From Maritimibacter alkaliphilus HTCC2654 (GTDB taxonomy: Bacteria > Pseudomonadota > Alphaproteobacteria > Rhodobacterales > Rhodobacteraceae): a stretch of DNA of 64,000 nucleotides. The stretch's first letter is position 1. The number at the start of each line of letters is the position of its first letter. Shown piece after piece: positions 28,981-37,913 of the stretch. Made by a program: the position numbers and the translations under genes. The DNA lies in assembly GCF_000152805.1 (NCBI RefSeq), contig NZ_CH902578.1, positions 323,173 to 387,172 of the forward strand, in the 5' to 3' direction. The notes under the pieces were generated by a model. That model saw only the letters and a list, made by a program, of their open reading frames with translations. It did not search any database and was not told the DNA's origin.

Positions 28981-30375
28981 TCAGTCCTTGGGGCCGATCA
29001 TATCCTCGGGCCGCACCACGCGGTCGAAGGTCTCTTCGTCCACGAAGCCAAGGCCGATGGCCTCTTCCTTCAGCGTGGTGCCGTTCTTGTGTGCGGTCTT
29101 GGCCACCTTCGTCGCGTTGTCGTAGCCGATGGTGGGGGCCAGCGCCGTGACCAGCATCAGGCTTTCCTTCATCAGCTTGTCGATGCGCGCCTCGTTGGCC
29201 TGAATGCCCATCAGCATCCGCTCGGTGAAGCTGTCCGCCGCGTCGCCCAGAAGCTGGATCGACTGGAGCAGGTTGTAGCTCATCATCGGGTTGTAGACGT
29301 TGAGCTCGAAGTGGCCCTGCGAACCTGCGAACTTGATCGCCGCGTCGTTGCCCATGATATGCGCCGCCACCTGAGTGAGCGCCTCGGCCTGCGTCGGGTT
29401 CACCTTGCCGGGCATGATTGACGAGCCGGGCTCGTTCTCCGGCAGGATCAGCTCGCCCAGACCCGAACGCGGGCCGGAGCCCAAGAAGCGGATATCGTTG
29501 GCGATCTTGTAGGCCGCGCCCGCCGTGGTCGCGATCGCACCCGACAGGAACACCATGGCGTCGTGGGCCGACAGCGCCTCGAACTTGTTGGGCGCGGTGA
29601 CGAAGGGCAGGCCGGTGATCTCGGCCATGTTCGCCGCGACCTCTTCGCCCCAGCCGGGGCGGGTGTTGAGCCCGGTGCCGACGGCGGTGCCGCCCTGCGC
29701 CAGCTCGTAAATCCCGGGCATCGCCAGCTTGATGCGTTCGATCCCGTTGCGGATCATCTGGGCGTAGCCCGAGAATTCCTGACCCAGCGTCAGCGGCGTC
29801 GCGTCCTGCGTGTGGGTGCGGCCGATCTTGATGATGTCCTTGAACTCGTCACGCTTGGCTTCCAGCCCGGCGGCGAGTTTTTCCAGACCCGGCAGGAGCA
29901 CGTCGCGCACCGACATGGCGGTGGCGATGTGCATGGCCGTGGGAAAAGTGTCGTTGGACGACTGGCCCATGTTGCAGTGATCGTTCGGGTGAACCGGGTC
30001 TTTCGATCCGATCACGCCGCCCATGATCTCGATGGCGCGGTTCGCGATCACCTCGTTCGCGTTCATGTTCGACTGGGTGCCGGACCCGGTCTGCCACACC
30101 ACGAGCGGGAAGTTGTCGTCGAACTTGCCCTCGATCACTTCGCCGGCGGCCTGAATGACGGCCTCGCCGATCCCCGCGTCCATCGCGCCCGCTTTGGTGT
30201 TGGCCTGCGCGCAGGCCTTTTTGATGACGCCGAGCGCGCGCACGATGGCGACGGGCTGCTTTTCCCAGCCGATGGGGAAGTTCATGAGCGAGCGTTGGGT
30301 CTGTGCACCCCAATACTTGTCGCTGGGCACTTCGAGCGGGCCGAAGCTGTCGGTTTCTGTGCGGGTCTCGGTCAT
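28981..30375 (-). CDS. fumC: Fumarate hydratase class II
   Basis: FumC interconverts fumarate and malate in the citric acid cycle without Fe-S cofactor. The 464-residue protein shows [19 protein letters not shown] (about 97-115), [29 protein letters not shown] with the catalytic His, and the signature [11 protein letters not shown] at about 317-327. It is a single-gene unit bounded by its own terminator. Confidence 0.97.
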   Translation of the reverse strand: MTETRTETDSFGPLEVPSDKYWGAQTQRSLMNFPIGWEKQPVAIVRALGVIKKACAQANTKAGAMDAGIGEAVIQAAGEVIEGKFDDNFPLVVWQTGSGTQSNMNANEVIANRAIEIMGGVIGSKDPVHPNDHCNMGQSSNDTFPTAMHIATAMSVRDVLLPGLEKLAAGLEAKRDEFKDIIKIGRTHTQDATPLTLGQEFSGYAQMIRNGIERIKLAMPGIYELAQGGTAVGTGLNTRPGWGEEVAANMAEITGLPFVTAPNKFEALSAHDAMVFLSGAIATTAGAAYKIANDIRFLGSGPRSGLGELILPENEPGSSIMPGKVNPTQAEALTQVAAHIMGNDAAIKFAGSQGHFELNVYNPMMSYNLLQSIQLLGDAADSFTERMLMGIQANEARIDKLMKESLMLVTALAPTIGYDNATKVAKTAHKNGTTLKEEAIGLGFVDEETFDRVVRPEDMIGPKD

Positions 30376-30437
30376 GTCAAAAGCGCCTCCGAATGGAATC
30401 TGGCGCCTTCATACCAAGTGTTTCGCAAGGATCAACG

Positions 30438-30992
30438 TCAATGCTGTATACGATGGAATGCAAAGACATGGGCGGGGGGAAGGTTGGCCCAGACCATGCC
30501 GCGATAGGTAGCGGTAACACCCAGTTCCGCCTGCATCGCCGTCCCGATGGGGGCGCGCGGCGAATAGGTGATCTGGCTGAACCAGCCGGTCGGTGCCATG
30601 ACGTCCAGCGCGCGGCCCACCACCTCGCGCTGGATCTGGGGTCGCGCCAGCACGGGCACGCCCGAGACGACAGCGCCGATGCCCGTCAGGCCGATCTTCT
30701 GGATGTCCTGCGCCGGGCGGTTGAGCACGCGCACGCCGGGGAAGCGGTCGCGCAGGATGGCGCAGAAGTTCTCGTTCGTCTCGAGCAGCGTCAGGCGAGA
30801 CGGATGCACCCCGCGCATGAGGATTTCGCGGGTGAAGCTGCCGGTGCCCGGCCCGATTTCGACGATGGGGCCGCGCACGTTTTCCAGACCGCGGGTCATC
30901 TTGCGGCCCACCGCCTGTGACGAGGGCGCGATGGCGACCACTTCGCCGGGTTTGCGCAGGGTCTCTTTCAGGAAAAGCGTGACGTTCGACAT
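30438..30992 (-). CDS. SAM-dependent methyltransferase, phospholipid N-methyltransferase (PmtA-like) type
   Basis: The 184-residue protein has the class I SAM-binding motif IVEIGPGTGSFTREIL at about 43-58 with an acidic residue ending the next strand (LLETNENF). The N-terminus LFLKETLRKPGEVVAIAPSS and the segment AVVSGVPVLARPQIQ are like Rhodobacter-type PmtA, which methylates phosphatidylethanolamine to phosphatidylcholine. Related rRNA adenine dimethyltransferases share the fold, so the substrate is likely but not proven. Confidence 0.75.
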   Translation of the reverse strand: MSNVTLFLKETLRKPGEVVAIAPSSQAVGRKMTRGLENVRGPIVEIGPGTGSFTREILMRGVHPSRLTLLETNENFCAILRDRFPGVRVLNRPAQDIQKIGLTGIGAVVSGVPVLARPQIQREVVGRALDVMAPTGWFSQITYSPRAPIGTAMQAELGVTATYRGMVWANLPPAHVFAFHRIQH

Positions 30993-31073
30993 GGGATCCC
31001 CCTGTTGGCTGGGGGAGAGAGACGACAGTTGCGTAACGCGCCCGTGTCGACAGTCTGAAGGTTTTGTGACGGC

Positions 31074-31580
31074 TTACTTGCGGAAGCTGTCGAGGCTCAC
31101 GACCTCGGCATCCTTGGGCGCGGATTTGCCCTTGTCGGCCTCGCGCGCTTCGCGGACCGGACGCGCGGGCGCGTCCTCGATATCGGCTACACCGTCCTCT
31201 TCGTCGTCGTCATCGTCCTGCGTTTCGAACCGCAAGCCGAATTCGACCGACGGGTCGACGAAGGTGCGGATCGCGTCGAAGGGGATGTACATGCGTTCGG
31301 GGTTGTCGCCGAAGTTCAGCGTCACCGCGAACCCGTCTTCGGTGACGTCCAGATCCTCGAACCAATGCTGCATGACGACCGTCATGTCCTCGGGAAACCG
31401 GTCCGAAAGCCAGTCGGCCAGTTCCACCTCGGGGTGCATCGTGTCGAAGGTGATGAAGAAATGATGCGCACCGGGCAGCCCGTTTTCGGCCACGTCGGAC
31501 AGTACCTGACGGATCAGGCTGCGCATGGCGTCGTGCATCAGGTTTCCGTAGTCGATGGACCGCGACATATTGGTTCCCAT
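31074..31580 (-). CDS. sspB: ClpXP adaptor SspB, alphaproteobacterial type
   Basis: SspB tethers ssrA-tagged proteins to ClpX for degradation. The 168-residue protein has the alpha-SspB core: IDYGNLMHDAMRSLIRQVL, HHFFITFDTMHPEVELADWL, MTVVMQHWFEDLDV and ERMYIPFDAIRTFVDPSVEFG. A long acidic linker (DDDDDEED) leads to a C-terminal tail ending VVSLDSFRK, the ClpX-docking end. Its partner tmRNA gene is only 1.3 kb away on the same strand. The start at 31580 follows CAGGAGA. Confidence 0.94.
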   Translation of the reverse strand: MGTNMSRSIDYGNLMHDAMRSLIRQVLSDVAENGLPGAHHFFITFDTMHPEVELADWLSDRFPEDMTVVMQHWFEDLDVTEDGFAVTLNFGDNPERMYIPFDAIRTFVDPSVEFGLRFETQDDDDDEEDGVADIEDAPARPVREAREADKGKSAPKDAEVVSLDSFRK

Positions 31581-31639
31581 GGTCTCCTGCCCTCACCATA
31601 CGGGATTCGGAAGGGATGAAAAGGCGGCGTGTTCACATT

Positions 31640-32857
31640 TCACGGGACCATGCCGGTGAGCCATCCGGCCCCCGCCAGAAGCACGAGGGCGAGGGGAAGC
31701 GGCAGGCGGAAGAGCGTGAGAAAGACAGCCGCCAGCACCGTCAACCCGACCGCGCCCCATGACAGTTCGCCGGACGATAACCGACCGTTTTGAAACAGGA
31801 AATGGCGTGCGAAATACAGCGCGAGGGCGGCGATGACGCCGACGACCGCCGCGCTGACGGCGCTCAGCCCTGCGGCCAGCCGGGGATGCGCCGTGAGCCG
31901 GTCCAGATGCGGGGCGAGCGTGAAGACGAGGCCGAAGCAGGGCGCGAACACCGCCCAGAGCGTCAGCACGCCTGCGCCAAGGGCCGCTCCGGTGCCCATC
32001 GGGGCGGCGGCGACCATGCCCGCGAACTGGGTGACGAGGATCAGGGGGCCGGGCGTCGTTTCGGCCAGCCCCAGCCCGTCGACCATCTGGTCGGGGGTGA
32101 GCCAGCCCTGCGTTTCGACCAGCGCCTGCGCCATCCACGCGAGCGCGGCATAGGCGCCGCCGAAGCTGAAGATCGCGAGGCGCGAGAAGAAGGCGGTGAT
32201 CTGCGCAAGATGCTCTGCGCCGATCAGCCAAAGGATCGCGAGCGGTGCGAGCCAGAGGATAGTCCAGAGTGCTGCCGTCCTGACGCTGCGCCCGACGGGG
32301 GCCGGGGCCGCCACATGCTCGACCGTTCCGCTGCCGAAGGCCGCGCCCGTAAGCGCGGCGACGAGGACGACGACGGGAAACGGAAGCGAGAACAGGGCGA
32401 GGGCGATGAAGGCGGCGAGGGCGAGGGCGCGGGCCCTCCATGTGGTCAGAACCTTGCGCGCCAGCCGGGCAAGCGCCGTGGCCACCACCACGATCACGGC
32501 GGCCTTGATGCCCATGAACGCCGGTTCGACCCCCGGCAGATCGCCCCAGCGCAGGTAGGCCAGCGTGATGAGCGCCATGGCGACCGCGCCGGGCAGCACG
32601 AAAAGCGCCCCGGCGATCAGCCCGCCCAGCGTTCCCCGCAGACGCCATCCGGCATAGGTGCAGAGCTGCATCGCCTCGGGGCCGGGCAGGAGCATTGCGA
32701 AGGACAGGGCGCGGGTGAACTGCGCCTCGCTCAGCCAGCCCAGCCGGTCGACGAGTTCGCGGTGCATGACGCCCATCTGCGCCACCGGCCCCCCGAAGGA
32801 CAGAAGGCCGATCTTGGCGAAGGTGCGGATCAGGTGGCTCAGGCTGGGTGGCTGCAT
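31640..32857 (-). CDS. chrA: Chromate efflux transporter ChrA
   Basis: CHR-superfamily transporters export chromate by proton-driven antiport. The 405-residue protein has the two-domain (long) form. Each half carries the family signature: GLLSFGGPVAQMGVMHRELV and LLPGPEAMQLCTYAGWR in the first, then FSFGGAYAALAWMAQAL and TTPGPLILVTQFAGM in the second. About 11-12 membrane helices are predicted. It lies between ssrA and sspB on the same strand. Confidence 0.93.
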   Translation of the reverse strand: MQPPSLSHLIRTFAKIGLLSFGGPVAQMGVMHRELVDRLGWLSEAQFTRALSFAMLLPGPEAMQLCTYAGWRLRGTLGGLIAGALFVLPGAVAMALITLAYLRWGDLPGVEPAFMGIKAAVIVVVATALARLARKVLTTWRARALALAAFIALALFSLPFPVVVLVAALTGAAFGSGTVEHVAAPAPVGRSVRTAALWTILWLAPLAILWLIGAEHLAQITAFFSRLAIFSFGGAYAALAWMAQALVETQGWLTPDQMVDGLGLAETTPGPLILVTQFAGMVAAAPMGTGAALGAGVLTLWAVFAPCFGLVFTLAPHLDRLTAHPRLAAGLSAVSAAVVGVIAALALYFARHFLFQNGRLSSGELSWGAVGLTVLAAVFLTLFRLPLPLALVLLAGAGWLTGMVP

Positions 32858-32904
32858 GGCGCGATAGGGCCAGCAACCCGTGAGCGGCGCAAGAGCGTTC
32901 GTGA

Positions 32905-33228
32905 TAGGGGATTAGTGCAGGTTTCTGTTGCCAGGTACCTGCGAACCCCGCCTTACGCTGCTAGGCGCAAGGGCTTAAATTTCGATCTTTCGGACTGCTT
33001 AGGCAGCCAGAGCGATCGGAGCACGATTGTCGTTGGCAATTATGCATTGTGAACCGATAACGGTGGTATCTCACCGGGACAAAGCAACACCTTTACACGT
33101 TCGTCGATCCTGTTTCGGCCCCATGTCCCCCCAACGACGGGTGTTTGGTGGAGCCGCCGGGTACCGCCCCCGGGTCCGATCCGCTTATTACGAGCGCGTT
33201 TATGCCCATAGTCCCCAAAGGGACAGGA
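32905..33228 (-). ncRNA. ssrA: Permuted two-piece transfer-messenger RNA
   Basis: tmRNA rescues stalled ribosomes and tags the peptide for proteolysis. Alphaproteobacteria encode it in permuted order, as seen here on the minus strand. The acceptor piece comes first and ends in GGCTCCACCA (CCA end at 33148-33146). A 23-nt spacer (33145-33123) follows, then the coding piece starting GGGGCCG at 33122. GGGGCCG pairs with CGGCTCC of the acceptor end to form the 7-bp tRNA-like stem. ACGAACGTGT (33104-33095) pairs with ACGCGCTCGT (33199-33190) as helix P2. The tag frame at 33037-32999 reads ANDNRAPIALAA and stops at TAA. The two outer ends are approximate. Confidence 0.92.
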
Positions 33229-33230
33229 CA

Positions 33231-33259
33231 GATATAGGCCGGACCTTGGGGTTTGAGAA
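33231..33259 (-). promoter_or_regulatory. Predicted ssrA promoter
   Basis: On the minus strand TTCTCA (33259-33254) and TATATC (33236-33231) are spaced by 17 bp, placing the start near 33226, just before the first stem of the acceptor piece (GTCCC TTTG GGGAC). Confidence 0.5.
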
Positions 33260-33696
33260 GGGGGTGCGGGCGAAATCCGGTGCGGATTCCGGTTCGAATT
33301 CGCGCGATCAAGGTGGGGGCGACAAGACGACGTTCTTGGGCGTCGCGGACGAGTTCACATGAATGGCGGCCTTGGCGGGCCGAATGTGGTGCAGGTCTGG
33401 ATCGGGCAGTGTGGCGTGTGGCAGGCCGCCACGCCGCCGGGAATCGACCCCTCGATTCGGCACTCGCCGCCGCGCCCGACATCCGGCCCGTGCCGTTTCA
33501 GCCTGCGCCAACGTCGCTTGATCGCCTGTTTGCGACGCTGATGTCGCAAATGGGGAAACTCGTTTGCGAAATCCATATCCTACGTTAACCTTCACTTACG
33601 GGCGGACGCGTTGCGGAGACGCCGCATCGCCCCCCGAAACGTCAAGAAGATGCGGGCGGCGCCCTAGGGTCCCGACCTGCACGGAGAAGGGGGACC
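33260..33696. other. Gene-free divergent region between ssrA and uspA-like gene, with an operator-like palindrome
   Basis: No convincing coding frame is present; the short frames lack ribosome-binding sites and family similarity. At 33529-33550 there is a perfect 8-bp dyad, TTTGCGAC-N6-GTCGCAAA, and a third half-site TTTGCGA at 33563-33569. This spacing is like a binding site for a dimeric regulator acting on the stress operon that begins at 33697. The regulator is unknown. Confidence 0.5.
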
Positions 33697-34116
33697 ATGT
33701 TCAAACACATCATGGCGCCGGTCGATCTGGGTCATCTGGAGGGGCTGGAACATGCGCTCAAGGTGACGGCCGATCTCGCCAAACTTTACGACTGCGACGT
33801 CACATATGTCGCCGTCGGCGCATCGACCCCGGGCAGCCTCGGGCACAACCCCGAGGAATTCGCGCAGAAACTGGGGGAATTCGCGGCCTCGCAAGGTGAA
33901 TTGCACGGGGTCCGGACCAAACACCACGCGATGACGTCGCATGATCCGACGACCGAAATGGACGATGCGCTGCTGAAAGCGGTGGACGAAACCGGGGCCG
34001 ACCTCGTGGTCATGCAAAGCCACGTGCCGGGGCTGATGGACTACATCTGGCCGTCGAACGGCGGCAAGATCGCGGGCCATGCCAAGGTCTCGGTCATGGT
34101 CGTGCGCGGCGCCTAA
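33697..34116 (+). CDS. Universal stress protein
   Basis: The 139-residue UspA-fold protein starts MFKHIMAPVDLGHLEGLEHAL and ends GKIAGHAKVSVMVVRGA. The phosphate-binding GXXGX9G(S/T) loop is degenerate: the usual GS(V/T) part of the ATP site is replaced by GKIAGHAKVSV, so nucleotide binding is uncertain. It lies 20 bp upstream of a BCCT transporter gene, suggesting an osmotic or general stress operon. Confidence 0.88.
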   Translation: MFKHIMAPVDLGHLEGLEHALKVTADLAKLYDCDVTYVAVGASTPGSLGHNPEEFAQKLGEFAASQGELHGVRTKHHAMTSHDPTTEMDDALLKAVDETGADLVVMQSHVPGLMDYIWPSNGGKIAGHAKVSVMVVRGA

Positions 34117-34136
34117 GCGAACAGGAAGGATAACAC

Positions 34137-35867
34137 ATGACGGAAACAACCGACGATCAGGGCATACCCCAACCCACGGGTCATGCCGACGTGATCGAAA
34201 CCGAATACGAGATCGGGCAGGACAATATCGAGTCCTCGATCGGGCCCTTCGGGTTCGACATTCACAACCCGGTCTTCCTGATCTCCGGCCTTGCGATCGT
34301 GGCGTTCGTGCTGTTCGCCTTCATCGCGCCGACGACGACCGCGAACTTCTTCTCGGGCGTCGATGCCTCGGCGGTCGAGGGATGCGAAGCGGGCGCGTTC
34401 TGCGATGTGGGGCTGAGGGCCTATCTCACCTCGGGCTTCGACTGGTTCTTCCTGTCGGCGGCCAATATCTTCGTGATCTTCTGCCTTCTGCTCATCGTGA
34501 CGCCCCTTGGCAATGTGCGCCTCGGCGGCGTCGACGCCAAGCCGGACTACGGCTACGCTGGCTGGTTCGCCATGCTGTTCGCTGCCGGCATGGGCATCGG
34601 CCTGATGTTCTTCGGGGTGCTGGAACCGGCCTATTACTTCGGCACGCCTTGGGGTGACGAGCCGCTCGGCGCCGTGCGTCCCTTCACCGAAGACGGCGCC
34701 CTCATCCCCGAGAACGTGGCCGAGGCGAAACGGATGGCGCTGGCCGCCACATCCTATCACTGGGCTTTGCATCCCTGGGCGATCTACGCGGTCGTGGCGC
34801 TGTCGCTGGCATTGTTCAGCTACAACAAGGGCCTGCCGCTTTCGATCCGCTCGGCCTTTTACCCGATCCTCGGCGACCGTGTCTGGGGCTGGTGGGGCCA
34901 CATCATCGACGTGCTCGCGGTGTTTGCCACGCTCTTCGGTCTGGCGACCTCGCTTGGCATCGGCGCACAGCAGGCCAATGCGGGGCTCGGCTTCGTCTAC
35001 GGCGTGCCGGTCAACACCACGGTTCAGGTCATCCTGATCTGCGGGATCACCGCCATCGCGCTCGTCTCGGTGCTTCGGGGTCTCGACGGGGGCGTCAAGA
35101 TCCTGTCCGAGATCAACATGGTGGTCGCGGTCGCGCTCCTGCTCTTCGTGGTCATCACGGCGGGCGTCGTGCAGGTGTTCAGCAACTTCTTCACCGGGCT
35201 TCTCGGGTATTTTCAGGAGATCATTCCCCTGTCGAACCCGATCGGACGGACGGATGACGGCTACCGCGAAGGCTGGACCGCGTTCTACTGGGCCTGGTGG
35301 ATCTCCTGGTCACCGTTCGTGGGCATGTTCATCGCCCGCGTGAGCCGTGGTCGTTCGGTGCGCGAGTTCGTCACCTGCGTCCTCATCATCCCGTCGCTCG
35401 TCTGCGTGTTCTGGATGGCGACCTTCGGCGGCTCCGCTATCGCCGATATGGTGGCGAGCCCGGAAGCCTCGGCGGTGAAGGCGAACGTGATCGACAGCTA
35501 CAAGCCGGAACTGTCGCTCTTCGCGATGCTTCAGGGCCTGCCGCTTACCGCGATCACCTCGACCATCGGGATCGTGCTCGTCATCGTGTTCTTCGTGACC
35601 TCGTCGGACTCCGGTTCGCTGGTCATCGACACGATCACGGCGGGCGGCAAGGTCGATGCGCCTGTCCCGCAGCGCGTGTTCTGGTGCACCTTCGAGGGGG
35701 CCGTCGCCATCGCGCTCCTTGTCGGGGGTGGGTTGTCATCGCTACAGGCGATGGTGATCTCGACCGGCCTGCCGTTCACGATCATCCTGCTGCTCATGTG
35801 CTACGCGATCTGGAAGGGTCTGGCATCCGAGCGCACGACGGTGAAAGAGGCTCTGGCCGCAGAGTGA
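34137..35867 (+). CDS. BCCT family betaine/choline/carnitine transporter
   Basis: Secondary transporter for quaternary ammonium compatible solutes. The 576-residue protein has a hydrophilic N-terminus of about 45 residues and 12 membrane helices. The family signature GMGIGLMFFGVLEP is at about 150-163, the helix-8 substrate motif WTAFYWAWWISWSPFVGMFIARVSRGR is present, and a TSSDSGSLV motif follows in helix 10. A long first periplasmic loop with two Cys (EGCEAGAFCDVG) is unusual. The Gly-Met-Gly-Ile-Gly motif is compatible with sodium-independent or sodium-coupled types, so the ion is not assigned. Confidence 0.92.
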   Translation: MTETTDDQGIPQPTGHADVIETEYEIGQDNIESSIGPFGFDIHNPVFLISGLAIVAFVLFAFIAPTTTANFFSGVDASAVEGCEAGAFCDVGLRAYLTSGFDWFFLSAANIFVIFCLLLIVTPLGNVRLGGVDAKPDYGYAGWFAMLFAAGMGIGLMFFGVLEPAYYFGTPWGDEPLGAVRPFTEDGALIPENVAEAKRMALAATSYHWALHPWAIYAVVALSLALFSYNKGLPLSIRSAFYPILGDRVWGWWGHIIDVLAVFATLFGLATSLGIGAQQANAGLGFVYGVPVNTTVQVILICGITAIALVSVLRGLDGGVKILSEINMVVAVALLLFVVITAGVVQVFSNFFTGLLGYFQEIIPLSNPIGRTDDGYREGWTAFYWAWWISWSPFVGMFIARVSRGRSVREFVTCVLIIPSLVCVFWMATFGGSAIADMVASPEASAVKANVIDSYKPELSLFAMLQGLPLTAITSTIGIVLVIVFFVTSSDSGSLVIDTITAGGKVDAPVPQRVFWCTFEGAVAIALLVGGGLSSLQAMVISTGLPFTIILLLMCYAIWKGLASERTTVKEALAAE

Positions 35868-35873
35868 CCCAAG

Positions 35874-35899
35874 CCCCCGGCGGCCCGTGTCGCCGGGGG
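35874..35899 (+). terminator. Hairpin after the BCCT gene
   Basis: CCCCCGGCG and CGCCGGGGG pair with an 8-nt loop directly after the stop, followed only by TTC; probably a weak or Rho-assisted stop. Confidence 0.65.
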
Positions 35900-35956
35900 T
35901 TCACACCGCTTGACAGTCCACATCATGCGCGCACTCTGGCGCAAACGGAGGCTGCC

Positions 35957-36394
35957 ATGCGTTATGTCGAACAAACCACCATCGACCGGTCCCGCGACCG
36001 CGTGATCGCGAAATTCGACAATCCCGAGAACCTCGCGAAATGGCAGGAAGGGCTGGTGTCGATGACGCATCTGTCCGGCACGCCGGGGCAGGCGGGCGCG
36101 AAGTCGAAACTCGTCTACCAGATGGGCAGCCGGACCATCGAGATGGTGGAAATCATCGAAGAGAACGCGCTGCCCGACCGCTTCGTCGCGATCTACGAGG
36201 CCGACGGCATGTGGAACCGTAACGAAAACCACTTCGAGGAAACCGACGAGGGCAACACCGAGTGGTCGATGCTGTGCGAATTCCGGCCCAGCAGCCTTAT
36301 GCTCAGGGTGATGGCGACGCTGATGCCGGGGATGTTCCGAAAGCAGACCCGGCAGAACATGGACGCGTTCCGGGATTTCGTCGAAAACGGTTGA
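35957..36394 (+). CDS. SRPBCC family protein
   Basis: The 145-residue protein has a START/polyketide-cyclase-like pattern: MRYVEQTTIDRSRDRVIAKF, DNPENLAKWQEGLVSM, then alternating strands ending in a long C-terminal helix (FRKQTRQNMDAFRDFVE). These proteins bind hydrophobic ligands in a helix-grip cavity; the ligand is unknown. An ACGGAGG site precedes the ATG. It is 31 bp upstream of the photolyase gene, so it probably shares that transcript. A TTGACA at 35910-35915 is a possible -35 element. Confidence 0.78.
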   Translation: MRYVEQTTIDRSRDRVIAKFDNPENLAKWQEGLVSMTHLSGTPGQAGAKSKLVYQMGSRTIEMVEIIEENALPDRFVAIYEADGMWNRNENHFEETDEGNTEWSMLCEFRPSSLMLRVMATLMPGMFRKQTRQNMDAFRDFVENG

Positions 36395-36425
36395 ACCGGG
36401 CGGGGTTACGGGGCGTAGACTCTGC

Positions 36426-37853
36426 ATGAGTGCTTCAACCGTCATCCTGTGGTTTCGCCGCGATCTGCGGCTGTCCGACCATCCCGCCCTGTGGGCTGCC
36501 GCCAATGCCGGCCTTGTCATTCCCCTGTTCATCCGTGACCAGTCCGTCGATGGCCTGGGCGCCGCCGCGAAATGGCGGTTGGGCGAGGGGCTGCGGGTGT
36601 TTGGCGAGGCTCTGGAAGACCGTGGCCTGAAGCTGATCCTGCGGCGCGGCAACGCGCGCGACGTGTTGCGCGAGGTGATCGAAGAGACCGGGGCGACCGA
36701 AGTGCATTGGTCCCGGCTATACGACCCGGAAGCGATCGAACGGGATACGGACGTGAAATCCGCGCTCAAGGAGGCGGGTATCGTGGCCGAAAGCCACCCC
36801 GGCCACCTGATATTCGAGCCGTGGACGGTCGAGACGCAGACGGGCGGGCCCTATAAGGTCTATTCGCCGTTCTGGCGCGCCGTGAAGGACCGCGACGTCG
36901 ATGAGCCGCTGCCGACGCCCGACCTGACCGGGCCTGAGAGCTGGCCTGACAGCGACGATCTGGCGGACTGGGCGCTTGGCGCGGATATGAACCGTGGGGC
37001 CGGGGTGCTCGCGAAATACTGCAATCCGGGCGAACGCGCGGCGACATCGCGCCTCGGGTCGTTCGTGGCGCAGAAGATCGACGCCTACAAGGCCGACCGC
37101 GACCTGCCGGCCGAGGATGCGACCAGCCGGATGTCGGAATATCTGACCTATGGCGAGATTTCCCCGCGCCAGCTTTGGGCCGCCGGGGCGCGGGCGATGG
37201 ACGCGGGCAAGGCGGGGGCCGAGCATTACCTGAAAGAGGTTGTCTGGCGCGAGTTCGCCTATCATCTGCTTTACCACTTCCCCCAGATGCTGACCGAGAA
37301 CTGGCGCGAGGGGTGGGATGACTTTCCATGGCGCGAGGATGAACGACTGGCCGAGGTCAAGGCGTGGAAGCAGGGGCGGACGGGCGTGCCCTTCGTCGAT
37401 GCGGCGCTGCGTGAGATGTATGTCACCGGCTATATGCACAACCGCGCCCGCATGATCGTGGCGAGTTACCTGACCAAGCACTGCATGATCCACTGGCGCG
37501 TTGGGCAGGCGTGGTTCGACGATTGCCTGACGGACTGGGATCCGGCCTCGAACGCGATGGGATGGCAGTGGGTGGCGGGCTGCGGCCCGGACGCGGCCCC
37601 CTATTTCCGCGTCTTCAACCCCGAGACGCAGGGCGAAAAGTTCGACCCCAAGGGCACCTATCAGAAACGCTGGATCGCAGAGGGTCAGACCAGCCCGCCC
37701 GAGACCGCCACCGACTATTTCGAGGCGATCCCGCGAAGCTGGAAAATGGAGCCGGGCGGAAACTATCCGCGCGAACCTGTCGTGGGTTTGAAGGAGGGAC
37801 GCGAAGCCGCGCTCGCCGCATACGAGGCGCGTCCGAAAGCCTCAGACAGTTAA
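36426..37853 (+). CDS. phrB: Deoxyribodipyrimidine photo-lyase
   Basis: Class I CPD photolyase repairs UV-induced pyrimidine dimers using FAD and blue light. The 475-residue protein starts TVILWFRRDLRLSDHPAL. The FAD domain carries TSRMSEYLTYGEISPRQLW, EVVWREFAYHLLYHFP and the motif GYMHNRARMIVASYLTKHCMIHWR, then DCLTDWDPASNAMGWQWVAG, which includes the electron-transfer tryptophans. The next gene is cfa, an association also known for light/singlet-oxygen responses in Rhodobacter. Confidence 0.96.
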   Translation: MSASTVILWFRRDLRLSDHPALWAAANAGLVIPLFIRDQSVDGLGAAAKWRLGEGLRVFGEALEDRGLKLILRRGNARDVLREVIEETGATEVHWSRLYDPEAIERDTDVKSALKEAGIVAESHPGHLIFEPWTVETQTGGPYKVYSPFWRAVKDRDVDEPLPTPDLTGPESWPDSDDLADWALGADMNRGAGVLAKYCNPGERAATSRLGSFVAQKIDAYKADRDLPAEDATSRMSEYLTYGEISPRQLWAAGARAMDAGKAGAEHYLKEVVWREFAYHLLYHFPQMLTENWREGWDDFPWREDERLAEVKAWKQGRTGVPFVDAALREMYVTGYMHNRARMIVASYLTKHCMIHWRVGQAWFDDCLTDWDPASNAMGWQWVAGCGPDAAPYFRVFNPETQGEKFDPKGTYQKRWIAEGQTSPPETATDYFEAIPRSWKMEPGGNYPREPVVGLKEGREAALAAYEARPKASDS

Positions 37854-37913
37854 GAAACCCTTGCGAGAGCGGGAAAAATCCGCTCACCTATCCAAAAAGA
37901 CAGGGACGACCGA

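Noticed and set aside
33253-33588. Short frames between ssrA and the universal stress gene
   Set aside because: No ribosome-binding site, Arg/Pro-rich composition and competing frames on both strands; part of the region is promoter and operator DNA.
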